This document shows positions 26,583 through 35,007 of a stretch of DNA of 64,000 bases, in pieces. The notes beneath the pieces were generated by a model. The model saw only the letters and a program-made list of their open reading frames with translations. It had not been told where the DNA came from and did not search any database. Numbering within the stretch: position 1 is the stretch's first letter; each line of letters starts with the position of its first letter. Made by a program: the position numbers and the translations under genes. This DNA is from Leucothrix pacifica (lineage in GTDB: Bacteria > Pseudomonadota > Gammaproteobacteria > Thiotrichales > Thiotrichaceae): positions 1 through 64,000 of the forward strand of contig NZ_QGKM01000037.1 in the NCBI RefSeq assembly GCF_003172875.1, written 5' to 3'.

Positions 26583-27870
26583 TATCAATACCTCTGAAAT
26601 AATTTTTGTAGAACGTCGCATTCAGCTCTGGCGGGAAATAGTGCTTACGTTTAATCCAGACCAGACCATCACCTTTGGAAATAACTGCCACATCAATTGG
26701 ACCACCGACTGTTTCCAGCGTATTGGTCATTTTACGCTTAAAGGCAGTCAGATTAACCAGAGCCTCAGCCATGGCCGCCAACTCATCCTTCGGTAACACA
26801 CGCACCATATTCATGACTGGTGTGATATGAACATCACGAATGTGCTGACCAAAACCTTGATAATAAGAGTTCAAAGCTGCCTCCAGACTTAAGCCCAAGG
26901 AATCTTTTATCTCAGCAACCGAACGCACCTCCGTATTCAGATCTTCATCTTTAATTAAGTCTGGCACGCGCTCAATAAACCCGGTTAGCGCGGTCGTCAT
27001 ATGATGCAGTATTTGTGAATTCACACCATTTAAGAACAAATTAACCATGTCCTCCTGAGCAAAGGGATAAACCGCCGCATCACGCGAGTGAGTAATCTTT
27101 TTACTTTTACTCTCATCAAGTCGGTATTTCAAACGCCCCTGTAGAATTCCCTCAATCTCATAGTTAGCCACTGACGGGTAAATTTCTTTGTTACCGTAAC
27201 CAGCAAACACCAAGCCTGATGTTGCACGTGAATACACATTACGGGTATGAATATAGATCGCAATATCGTACAGCTTGGTGACATAAGCCTTACGCGGTTT
27301 TAAGTTCTGAAAAACACCTTCCAGCAACTCTTTAAACAACTCACTGTAATGACTGCGTGCCTTATCCTCAAACTCCTCATCCATCCCCAGTCCATAAGGC
27401 TCAGCACCTAAAGTCTCATGCTGCTTATCAATCAGCTCTTCCAACATCTTTGCAACCTGCTCTTCGCTGACAGGTGTTCCGGATTGCATCAGTGGCTCAA
27501 CAGCTTTAATCAGTTGCTCACGTAAGCGGTTGTAGAGCCGGTAAACATTCCCGCCAACCCACTGACGTTCCAGTTCTGGCGGAAACAAATCCATGCGTCC
27601 TTTCAGATAGGATAGAAAATCTTCCGCGTAGTCTTCCAACGTATCCATCTGCTTATCTTTAAGCGCAACACGATAAATCTTGATCAAGGTCTCCCAGGGG
27701 ACCCCCATCAAACCAGCATTACCATAGACCATAATGCCAACTGGCTCTGTTTTTGACAGTGCCATCAGTTTAATCGCGGTGTTATAAATTTTGGTCCCAC
27801 CAATGGTCACTGCACTGTCAGCAGCAAGTGCAACACCTGAAGAATTAAGTATGATCACCTCAGCAGTCAT
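26575..27870 (-). CDS. Proteasome-beta/HslV-like N-terminal nucleophile hydrolase, long form
   Basis: A 431-aa soluble protein whose N-terminus aligns without gaps to proteasome beta subunits and HslV. After removal of Met, Thr is residue 1, followed by GVALAAD with Asp at 17, Thr at 21 (DSAVTIGG) and Lys at 33 (NTAIKLM), exactly the T1/D17/K33 catalytic spacing. A GIMVYGNAG strand-loop follows, as in HslV (AGFAGG). Thr at position 2 favours simple methionine removal, so no propeptide would be needed. The protein is about twice the length of a beta subunit. Its middle section (about 70-330) is helical and charged and may be an insertion or oligomerisation part. The C-terminus (VGGPIDVAVISKGDGLVWIK) could complete the Ntn sandwich. 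It is the first gene of the operon with NfeD and SPFH. The fold and activity are inferred from motif spacing only. Confidence 0.7.
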   Translation of the reverse strand: MTAEVIILNSSGVALAADSAVTIGGTKIYNTAIKLMALSKTEPVGIMVYGNAGLMGVPWETLIKIYRVALKDKQMDTLEDYAEDFLSYLKGRMDLFPPELERQWVGGNVYRLYNRLREQLIKAVEPLMQSGTPVSEEQVAKMLEELIDKQHETLGAEPYGLGMDEEFEDKARSHYSELFKELLEGVFQNLKPRKAYVTKLYDIAIYIHTRNVYSRATSGLVFAGYGNKEIYPSVANYEIEGILQGRLKYRLDESKSKKITHSRDAAVYPFAQEDMVNLFLNGVNSQILHHMTTALTGFIERVPDLIKDEDLNTEVRSVAEIKDSLGLSLEAALNSYYQGFGQHIRDVHITPVMNMVRVLPKDELAAMAEALVNLTAFKRKMTNTLETVGGPIDVAVISKGDGLVWIKRKHYFPPELNATFYKNYFRGIDND

Positions 27871-28190
27871 AGAGCCTCCTATTGTTGTTATGCATTAAGA
27901 TTAAGTCATTAATAACTCACTATACTGCGATTCTTTGAGCATAGCTAGCGAAGCCAAGCCACTCATAAGCTTGCACTAACCATTCATCTGCCCCACGACT
28001 TCAATCACAACACCCTAAGTATTACTCTGAAAAAAGTAAGGGAATGAATCATTCTCTATGTTCGAGCAACCAACCTGCAAACAGTTCAGAATCACTATTC
28101 ATTCGAATAATACCCAAATGAATAATCATCCTGAGTCTCATTTCACAGACATGTGATACACTCTTTAGAACTGTACAACGGAACGAGCAT
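27871..28190. other. Divergent intergenic region between the Ntn operon and the ECF sigma gene
   Basis: This is 320 bp without a gene, holding the promoters of both divergent units. An inverted repeat TATTCATT (28096-28103) / AATGAATA (28117-28124), with half-site starts 21 bp apart, lies about 70 bp upstream of the sigma start and could be an operator. A GAGG precedes the Ntn hydrolase ATG. Confidence 0.5.
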
Positions 28191-28785
28191 ATGACTCAAA
28201 ATCAGGAAGATTTGTGCCTCTTAATTGATAAAATTCAACAAGAGAATCAACAAGCCTTGGGTGAGCTTTATGATGCGACGGCTAACCGGATATATGGTTT
28301 CGTACTGAAGTTAACTAATAACAAACCGCTAACCGAAGAAATCGTTGGCGACTTGTATTATGCAGGTCTGGCGCAACGCGTCGAAGTTTGACGCTGAACG
28401 TGCAACACCAATAGCCTGGTTGTTAATGATGGCACGAAGCCGGGCATTTGATGCACTAAGACGTGAACAATCACGAACCAGACTTCAGGACGCCATACCG
28501 GACAATTTCGATGCTGTTGATGTCACTAACCCTGACCCTTGCACCCAAACTTTGGAAGCAGAAGAAGGTTCAGTGCTGCAAGAAGCGCTTCAGTTGCTGA
28601 ATGAACAACAACGACAAATGATTGCGTTAGCGTTTTACCGAGACATGACCCACAATGAAATAGCAAACTATATCAACCAACCACTGGGTACTGTAAAAAC
28701 CACCTTACGCCGTTCGCAGGCTATTTTGCGGGCAGCGATGACCAAACCTGATTTGGTCAAGAGAGATTGCTATGAACAAGCATAA
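28191..28785 (+). pseudogene. ECF sigma factor (ChrR-associated type), split by a +1 frameshift
   Basis: The first 56 codons encode sigma region 2 up to EEIVGDLY. The rest (MQVWRNASKFDAERATPIAW onward) continues in another frame through region 2.4 (SRAFDALRREQSRTR) and the region 4 helix-turn-helix (LGTVKTTLRRSQAILR). One extra T in the TATTATG at 28356-28362 is enough to explain the break: deleting it joins GDLY to MQVWRN as in intact family members. Both halves are otherwise well preserved, and the downstream anti-sigma gene overlaps by 14 nt. It is either a recent mutation, a sequencing error, or (less likely) a recoding site. Confidence 0.85.
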
Positions 28786-29245
28786 TTACGCTCTGAACAA
28801 CGAGCTTGATGAAGACATCATGCAAGCCTTGGCAGACAATGAATCTGCCGTACCAATGCCTATCGACCTGAAAGCCAAGTTACGCGGTAATATTATGGAT
28901 AGGGTTGCTCAGGAACACTCAGGCGAAGGCCCGGGCTATATCACAGTACGTGCCAGTGATGATGGCTGGGTTGAAGCGTTACCCGGTGGATTTATCAAGA
29001 TTCTGAAAGAAGCAGATGAGAATGGCTCATTGACCTACCTGGCACGCTTAGAGCCAGGCTTTGAAATGCCGAGTCATGTTCACGAGTTTGGTGAAGAATG
29101 CATCATGCTAGAAGGTGAGTTATGGATGGGTGATCTACACCTTAAGAAAGGTGATTATCACTACGCAGCAGCAGGCATGAAACATGGTAAACACCGGTCT
29201 CCTACTGGTGCCCTGATATATTTGAATGGGCCACTACCAATCTGA
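28772..29245 (+). CDS. ChrR-like cupin anti-sigma factor
   Basis: A 157-aa protein with an N-terminal helical anti-sigma part (residues about 1-60, LKAKLRGNIMDRVAQEH) and a C-terminal cupin with the metal-binding pattern SHVHEFGEECIMLEGE and a later His in GMKHGKHRSP. This is the ChrR arrangement, in which a cupin/zinc anti-sigma controls a group of ECF sigmas responding to singlet oxygen or organic peroxides. It overlaps the frameshifted sigma gene by 14 nt, implying coupled expression. If the sigma is truly broken, this gene has lost its partner. Confidence 0.85.
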   Translation: MNKHNYALNNELDEDIMQALADNESAVPMPIDLKAKLRGNIMDRVAQEHSGEGPGYITVRASDDGWVEALPGGFIKILKEADENGSLTYLARLEPGFEMPSHVHEFGEECIMLEGELWMGDLHLKKGDYHYAAAGMKHGKHRSPTGALIYLNGPLPI

Positions 29246-29271
29246 TCAGTAACAAGGTTTGGAGATTAAAA

Positions 29272-29297
29272 AAAATGGGACCCGAGGGTCCCATTTT
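29272..29297. terminator. Bidirectional terminator between the anti-sigma and lipoprotein genes
   Basis: A perfect 12-bp inverted repeat (AAAATGGGACCC / GGGTCCCATTTT) separated by only 2 nt. It has A- and T-rich edges on both sides and lies between two convergent genes. Confidence 0.9.
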
Positions 29298-29322
29298 CAT
29301 TTAGCTGCTATCAAAGTACTGA

Positions 29323-29595
29323 TTACTGTAAACGTTTAATGACAGTTTGAACGGTATCATTATCTTTTACATCAACCGGATCAGCATCGGCTGCGCCAAA
29401 TAAAGCCGTAATATCTGATGTCAACGCCCCCGGATCAAGGATCATCCCGGGATCAGCATCAGCTGACTTATTGGCTAAAGAACTTGCCTGATTTGCAGTT
29501 GCGCCTGTTTTCTTGTCGCTACTGCTGTTGAAACAAGCTGTCAGAATCAACGTTGAACTTAGCAAAATCACTGCATTTAAGTATCGGAATTTCAT
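29323..29595 (-). CDS. Small lipoprotein
   Basis: A 90-aa protein with a lipoprotein signal (LSSTLILTAC, lipobox LTAC at about residues 18-21), a serine-rich spacer and a C-terminal acidic part with two copies of an SADADP/AADADP-like motif. No family is recognised. It starts 18 nt after the DUF4331 gene on the same strand, so the two probably form an operon. Confidence 0.75.
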   Translation of the reverse strand: MKFRYLNAVILLSSTLILTACFNSSSDKKTGATANQASSLANKSADADPGMILDPGALTSDITALFGAADADPVDVKDNDTVQTVIKRLQ

Positions 29596-29613
29596 CGTGT
29601 CACCCTCCTTTGT

Positions 29614-31083
29614 TTAGTTAGATGACCCGCCAATAGGCGTAATCAGGTAAGGGAATGTTGCATCAAACTGCGCAGCACTTTGTGTGACACCATCGGTATA
29701 AGCTAAATCTCCGCTTGGTGCATCCTCAGGGTCACACAAACCCAGATCCAAGTGGCATAGTAAGCCCATCGCAACCCGGATTTCCGCATCAACCACGTCA
29801 TCACCCGGACGACGACCATTTGGGAAACCGGCTACATCACCAGCAGCTACACCCAGATTGTGTTGGTCACCTTTGTCTGTCACGGGAAGACTCGTATTCA
29901 AACGTACCATCTCACCGACAGACCCGTTAGCATTCACACCTTCTAGTCCAGTCAGGAATGCTGCAACCAAATCAGGACGTCCTTCCGCAGTAGGAGCGGT
30001 AACACCAAACAAGGCATTCAACAGAACAGGTAACGTCGGGCTAGTCACATAATCCAGAAACTGCGTGTCATCCTTCGGCTCACTGGCATTAAATAAATTC
30101 TTATCCGGCAATCCAATCACCACCTCATTCACCAGAGGCATACCTAAGCGTGAGACCTGAGTCCAGGCACCTGCTGAGACATCAGCCTGCAAGTTTTTAG
30201 GACTGGGATCTAATATACGAACTTGCGGTAAACTCGCAGTAATCCACGAACCAATAATTCCGCTATCATTGTCGTTCGTCAGGCACGTAATCGGCACTTC
30301 CAGCGCAAAAGTAGTCACGTTTTTGTCTGCCAGATCATCCGCTTCACCATCTGTCGAGCCTAATGGATTGGTATTCACCAAATCAAAAATCTCACCTAAG
30401 TTTACCGAGAACGGATCTTTACGCTGACCAACAAATACCCGACCGCTTTGTGAGCCAACCGGACAACCCGTTAACGTAACCTCATGAATAAAGCTGTCTG
30501 CATAATCTGCATAAGCCTGTTCGCCAAACGTCTTTTCACCAACATTATCGAAGGGCTTAGCAAAACTACCGGAACCAGTTGCTGCATTCTTCACGACATG
30601 CTTGCTGCCGGTGCGTCGATCGCCTTTCACCATTGTTAGCGCATAAGACTCTTTAAAGTTTAAGCTGTCAGAGTTACTGCTGGTCACCGCACCAATATTC
30701 TTTAACGGCACAGCCATGTCTTTTCCATCGATCGCTAACGTCAGACCGCTGCCATCATTGCCCAACTCGTTCGTCACCTGAAATTGGAATGTCAAATCTT
30801 CAACACCATCACCAGTGTTATCAATGTGCATTTCATATAGCGCATCTGCGGCCAGACTGAAATAATTCGGACCGCCGTATGGGTCTTGCAGGGGATTGTA
30901 ATTAGCAATCAACGTCACGTAATCTTCGCGACCTTCCTCATAACTTCTGAAGGCATAAAAGTCAGTGGCGTCAACTTTTGGGTTTGCCGTAATAAACGGT
31001 GCTTCGCGGTGGCTCGATGCATTGACTACGCCTGAAATCGCCAGGGCAAGTGTTGCAACGGTAAGTGTGTGTGATGCTTTCAT
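29614..31083 (-). CDS. DUF4331 exported protein
   Basis: A protein of about 489 aa with a signal peptide (MKASHTLTVATLALAISGVV, cleavage before SSHREAP). The mature N-terminus SSHREAPFI and the KVDATDFYAF, LIANYNPLQDPYGGPNYF and YEMHIDNTGDGVEDLTFQFQ segments are hallmarks of the DUF4331 family of periplasmic proteins with unknown function. The frame is open to 31125, but the ATG at 31083 has GAGGAG about 8 nt upstream and starts the signal peptide cleanly. It is convergent with the ECF/ChrR pair and may be a member of that regulon. That link is inferred from proximity. Confidence 0.88.
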   Translation of the reverse strand: MKASHTLTVATLALAISGVVNASSHREAPFITANPKVDATDFYAFRSYEEGREDYVTLIANYNPLQDPYGGPNYFSLAADALYEMHIDNTGDGVEDLTFQFQVTNELGNDGSGLTLAIDGKDMAVPLKNIGAVTSSNSDSLNFKESYALTMVKGDRRTGSKHVVKNAATGSGSFAKPFDNVGEKTFGEQAYADYADSFIHEVTLTGCPVGSQSGRVFVGQRKDPFSVNLGEIFDLVNTNPLGSTDGEADDLADKNVTTFALEVPITCLTNDNDSGIIGSWITASLPQVRILDPSPKNLQADVSAGAWTQVSRLGMPLVNEVVIGLPDKNLFNASEPKDDTQFLDYVTSPTLPVLLNALFGVTAPTAEGRPDLVAAFLTGLEGVNANGSVGEMVRLNTSLPVTDKGDQHNLGVAAGDVAGFPNGRRPGDDVVDAEIRVAMGLLCHLDLGLCDPEDAPSGDLAYTDGVTQSAAQFDATFPYLITPIGGSSN

Positions 31084-31246
31084 AGTTAACTCCTCAACTT
31101 TCGTGTGGTGTAACAAAAGGCTCAAATGAACCTGTTGTAAGGAGTTACGCAGCTATTTTTCAAACCGGATTTAATTTTCTTAAACTTTTTTCAAATGCGC
31201 TATATTTAAGGGATCGATGCATTAACAAACCATAGGGACATAGTTT

Positions 31247-32563
31247 GTGAAACACACACTAAAAACGCTTACTACAGCAATGACGATTGTCATGCTGGTC
31301 ACGTTGATCACAGGCTGTTTCAGCAAGAAAACAGACAATGATGTTAGTCAATCTCAGGCAATTGAGGAAAACGACACAGAAGCAGCACCTCCTCCACCCG
31401 CAGCGGTCATTGAGCCAGCACCAACTATGTCCGCACCAGTGGTTACATCCGCGCCGGCTGGCTCGATTGATTCGGGTATGGCAGAACCGATCATTGAAGA
31501 ACCGGTTATTGTAGAACCAATGATGGTTGAGCCAAGCGCTGGCGGTGCTGCGGCCCAGAGGCCCAGTAAAACGATTGGTAATATTCTGTATAACCCGCCT
31601 ACAGAAATGACCATGAATGTTACTGAAACAGTGGAAGTGCGTATTGCTAAAAATGAAATCAGTGAAGACAATCTTACAGGCTCCGGCGCCATACAAAAAG
31701 ATGAAATTCCCATTAGCCAAACCATGAAAGTTCAACTGTGCTGTGGTGATTCACAAAAGGGAGACCCCTTTGATATTCACAGCGTCAGTGCCCCGGAGCA
31801 ATTAGTCGATGACCCACTGCTGGATGATGATGAATATACCGAGTGGGTGTTTCAGGTAACCCCGCGCCAATCCGGAGAGCAACAGCTACAGTTGTTAGTC
31901 ACAGCTCTCTATAACTATCCTGACGGCAGTATTCGCCAAAAAGACCGCGTACTCAATAAAGCAATCAAAGTACAGGTCGATACCACTAAAGAGGCACAAA
32001 ACTGGATTTCACAACATTGGCATTGGCTGGGTCTGTTATTAGCCATACCACTGGCAGCGATACTGGTTCGTCGACGCAACAAGCCAGACAAACACTACGC
32101 CGCAGCATCGGGCAATGAATCTATATTCATCAGCTATCGTCGTGATGACAGCAGCGGCTATACCCTCGCCATCTACGAAAAGCTCAAATCCGCACTAGGC
32201 GATGAATCTGTATTTATGGATATGGATGATATTCCTCACGGTGAGGATTTTGCCAAGCACATCGAGAAAGTGCTAAACAAAGCCGATACCGTGTTAGTAA
32301 TGATTGGTAATAGTTGGCTTAACGCCAGTAATTCACAAGGAAGACGTCTGGACAATGCAGAAGACTTTGTGCGAATGGAAGTAGCGACTGCGCTGACAAA
32401 AGATTTGCGGGTTATTCCGGTATTACTGAGAGGCGCTGAGATGCCTGAGCCTGACGAACTGCCGGATACCCTGAAGGCGCTGAGTACTCGTAATGCCATC
32501 CGCATTCATGATGATCAATTCGATGAGAGCATTCAGCGGCTCATTCAATCAATTACGCGCTGA
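31247..32563 (+). CDS. Lipoprotein-anchored transmembrane protein with cytoplasmic TIR domain
   Basis: A 438-aa protein using a GTG start (GGGA 9 nt upstream). Order of parts: lipoprotein signal with lipobox LITGC (Cys 24), a proline/valine-rich tether (about 45-105), an extracytoplasmic beta-rich domain (NPPTEMTMNVTETVEVRI ... EWVFQVTPRQSGEQQLQLLV), one transmembrane helix (HWLGLLLAIPLAAILV), then a C-terminal TIR_2-like domain (IFISYRRDDSSGYTLAIYEK, VFMDMDDIPHGEDFAKHIEK, DTVLVMIGNSWL, VRMEVATAL). The layout suggests an outside-sensing module coupled to a cytoplasmic TIR. Whether it cleaves NAD or signals by contact is not visible from the sequence. Confidence 0.85.
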   Translation: MKHTLKTLTTAMTIVMLVTLITGCFSKKTDNDVSQSQAIEENDTEAAPPPPAAVIEPAPTMSAPVVTSAPAGSIDSGMAEPIIEEPVIVEPMMVEPSAGGAAAQRPSKTIGNILYNPPTEMTMNVTETVEVRIAKNEISEDNLTGSGAIQKDEIPISQTMKVQLCCGDSQKGDPFDIHSVSAPEQLVDDPLLDDDEYTEWVFQVTPRQSGEQQLQLLVTALYNYPDGSIRQKDRVLNKAIKVQVDTTKEAQNWISQHWHWLGLLLAIPLAAILVRRRNKPDKHYAAASGNESIFISYRRDDSSGYTLAIYEKLKSALGDESVFMDMDDIPHGEDFAKHIEKVLNKADTVLVMIGNSWLNASNSQGRRLDNAEDFVRMEVATALTKDLRVIPVLLRGAEMPEPDELPDTLKALSTRNAIRIHDDQFDESIQRLIQSITR

Positions 32564-32636
32564 CTCAATGCAAAATAGTTAATAAGCACCTATAATCGCC
32601 ATCCTATTATTTCCAACAAAGATTTAAGGTTACGAC

Positions 32637-33014
32637 ATGTCTAAATCCTACGAGGCGCAAGGCACCATTCATTCTATTGGCCAAACCACTGAATATGGCA
32701 GCAACGGCTTTACCAAGCGCGAGTTCGTTATCCAGCTGACAGGGCCTGACGAAAACAGCCAATATCCAAACTACGTGGCGCTTGAGTTGATCAAAGACAA
32801 ATGCGCATTGATGGATAACTATAAGGTTGGTGATGAGATACAAGTGACGTTTAATTTATCAGGTCGCTTATGGTCAAGTGGTGGCAAGCCAGAGAAATGC
32901 TTTACTAGTTTACAAGCCTGGAAAGTTGGCTCTGTTTCAGACAGTCAGGAGCAACCACCGCAAGGCTGGGATGACAACGGTGCCCCTCCATTTGACGAAG
33001 ATATTCCGTTTTAA
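32637..33014 (+). CDS. DUF3127 OB-fold protein with SSB-like C-terminal tip
   Basis: A 125-aa protein. Residues 1-95 match the DUF3127 pattern (YEAQGTIHSIG, FTKREFVIQL, PNYVALELIKDKCALMDNYK, GDEIQVTFNLSGRLW, FTSLQAWKV), an OB-type fold reminiscent of single-stranded-DNA binders. A flexible PQG-rich tail follows and ends in PPFDEDIPF, practically the acidic tip of bacterial SSB (DDDIPF). This suggests that it binds ssDNA or docks onto the same partners as SSB. It is a single gene between the TIR gene and a DUF3429 gene. Confidence 0.85.
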   Translation: MSKSYEAQGTIHSIGQTTEYGSNGFTKREFVIQLTGPDENSQYPNYVALELIKDKCALMDNYKVGDEIQVTFNLSGRLWSSGGKPEKCFTSLQAWKVGSVSDSQEQPPQGWDDNGAPPFDEDIPF

Positions 33015-33128
33015 ACACGCTGACCCTATCAGTAAATTGTATGAAAAATAGTGTTTGCTTTCGATACTGAGCGCTTCAGTTGATAGAGTTGAACAACACG
33101 AAACCAGACACTGAAAGCGCTATTAATC

Positions 33129-33557
33129 ATGAATAATGCAAACCTAATTAAGTTGTTAACCTATCTGGGTGCAGCACCCTTTTTTCTGGCTGCTGGCCTC
33201 AGCTTTGCTGGCAATACGTTTCTCGGGGTTACAGCAAGCCAATGGTTTCTGAGCTATGGCTTGGTGATTTTGAGTTTTATGGCAGGCACATTGTGGGGGC
33301 AAGTCATTAATGAACAAAGCCACATCAAAGCGATTGCGATTGCCACAAACGCCATTACGCTTGCTGCTTGGTTCACCTTTTTATTAGGCTCACCATCACT
33401 CACACTAGTGATGGTAGCCCTTGGCTTTGTGGCGCTGTATTTGTTGGAGGCAACGTTTATGAAGCCTCTTAACAAACCAAGTTACTATCTGAGTTTACGA
33501 CGCAATGTAACCACTTTAGTCGTTATCGCTCATGGACTTATGTTGTGGCTGGGTTAA
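33129..33557 (+). CDS. DUF3429 integral membrane protein
   Basis: A 142-aa protein with about five hydrophobic helices and the C-terminal YYLSLRRNVTTLVVIAHG motif characteristic of DUF3429. The function is unknown. The upstream gap holds an imperfect GCGCTTCAG/CTGAAAGCGC pair close to the start codon, which is too loosely spaced to interpret. Confidence 0.8.
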   Translation: MNNANLIKLLTYLGAAPFFLAAGLSFAGNTFLGVTASQWFLSYGLVILSFMAGTLWGQVINEQSHIKAIAIATNAITLAAWFTFLLGSPSLTLVMVALGFVALYLLEATFMKPLNKPSYYLSLRRNVTTLVVIAHGLMLWLG

Positions 33558-33615
33558 TCGGCGTCCTGATTAATCTCGTCAGGCGTAGCCATCTTGGCGG
33601 TTTGATCAATAGCGA

Positions 33616-34104
33616 TTACCAGTGCCACAAAGTACCGTCTTCTAATCGACTCACTGGCAGGTATGAACGTTTGTAAGGGTACTTCGCAGCCGCCTCCTCA
33701 TCGAACTCTACGCCCAGCCCCGGCGCATCACCATTGGCATGCGCATAGGTCAGCACCTCTTTACGGCTCTTACCTCCCAACAACTGATACACCGGCATGC
33801 CTGCCGCTTTCCCTTTAATATCCCACAAAGCCATATCAACCGCTGCTACTGCCGCCATATTAATCGGGCCTCTGCGCCAATACACGCCACGATACAAATA
33901 CTGCCAGATGTCTTCAATATCATGCGCATTGCGACCAATTAAACACGGTGCCACATGCTCCCGAAGATAGGTATACACCGCCATTTCGCGGCCATTCACA
34001 GTAGCATCGCCAATCCCCACTAAACCACATTCAGTCATGATTTTAAGAGTGACAAAGTTACGACCAGGGCAACACGTGATGACCCTTACTTCTTTTATAA
34101 TCAA
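33616..34104 (-). pseudogene. Mannonate dehydratase-like (RspA/ManD, enolase superfamily) with centre deleted
   Basis: Residues 1-134 match the N-terminal capping domain and barrel start of ManD/RspA-type acid-sugar dehydratases ([77 protein letters not shown]). It then jumps directly to the family's extreme C-terminus ([20 protein letters not shown] ... [10 protein letters not shown]). About 240 residues holding the catalytic and metal-ligand residues are missing in frame, so the product cannot be active. The full enzyme is normally about 400 aa. It lies 12 nt after a truncated MFS transporter. Confidence 0.85.
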
Positions 34105-34116
34105 TTTCTCTCCCCC

Positions 34117-34929
34117 TTAAGCGGCAAGCATATTGCTGGATAATATCGATACGGCACACAGTGGAAACGGCTCATCGGTTTTAAGCAGACTTAATTGCTT
34201 CAGGGCAACCGTCAGCGCATTACCACCGCCCTCAGTTGCACCGGGTTGCTCGATAATGCTGGCGAAAATCGCAGTGGCAATCACCCATAATATCCCACCG
34301 GCAATCAACAAACTGGCAAAGACATGAATACCCGCAGCAGCCAAATCAATCGTGCCCAACCAGAGGCCGACAAAGATCACAGCAACCCCGGAAATACTGC
34401 TACTCCATCCCATTAGCGCACCACGGCGACTTTTTGACACCGTTTTACCCAACACATCTTTGGCAGACACCGAGCATAAACCCCGTGATAAACTAAAGAT
34501 AATCAGCATCAATATGATTGCCACACCAGCCGAGACACCTTCGAAACTCACCGCAGCATAAGCCATGCCAAACATACTCAAGGCAGACAAAATCGACCCA
34601 ATCAGCAAGATTGTTTTGCGAATCGCAACACGCCGTACGGCAGCAGCTACCGCTAGCTGAGGTAATAACACACCCGCCTCACGAATCGGCACTAAGAAAC
34701 CGGTGAATACAGCTGGCACCGCCAACATGCCAAACACCCACGGAATAATCAGTTTGGCACTACCAATTTCATCCGCCACCTTGCCCAGCGCATTCGCCCC
34801 AAGATACGCAAAGAAATTACGTGGCTGGTCATTGCATGCTGACTCCGGAATATCCTTACATACCCGTGCATCTTCATCATTGGTGATGCGGTTATACAAG
34901 TTCTCGATGATAGTGTTATCGGTCTTCAA
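34117..34929 (-). pseudogene. Truncated MFS transporter
   Basis: A 270-aa protein with an N-terminal cytoplasmic stretch and about six or seven membrane helices (LIIPWVFGMLAVPAVFTGFL, AIRKTILLIGSILSALSMFG, GVAIILMLIIFSLSRGLCSV, GVAVIFVGLWLGTIDLAAAG). The SRGLCSVSAKDVLGKTVSKS loop is typical of a subset of MFS permeases. MFS proteins normally have 12 helices and more than 400 aa. This one stops after LLKTDEPFPLCAVS, so the C-terminal half is gone. With the neighbouring ManD remnant it is probably the wreck of a sugar-acid uptake and catabolic cluster. Confidence 0.75.
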
Positions 34930-35007
34930 TGGTTGATTTCCTTACTTTGTTGTTCTGATCAGCACAGCGCTAAGTCAATAACCTTAAATCATTAACAGAC
35001 CAGTACC

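Noticed and set aside
33071-33120. GCGCTTCAG / CTGAAAGCGC pair upstream of the DUF3429 gene
   Set aside because: The arms are imperfect with a 31-nt loop, not a credible hairpin.
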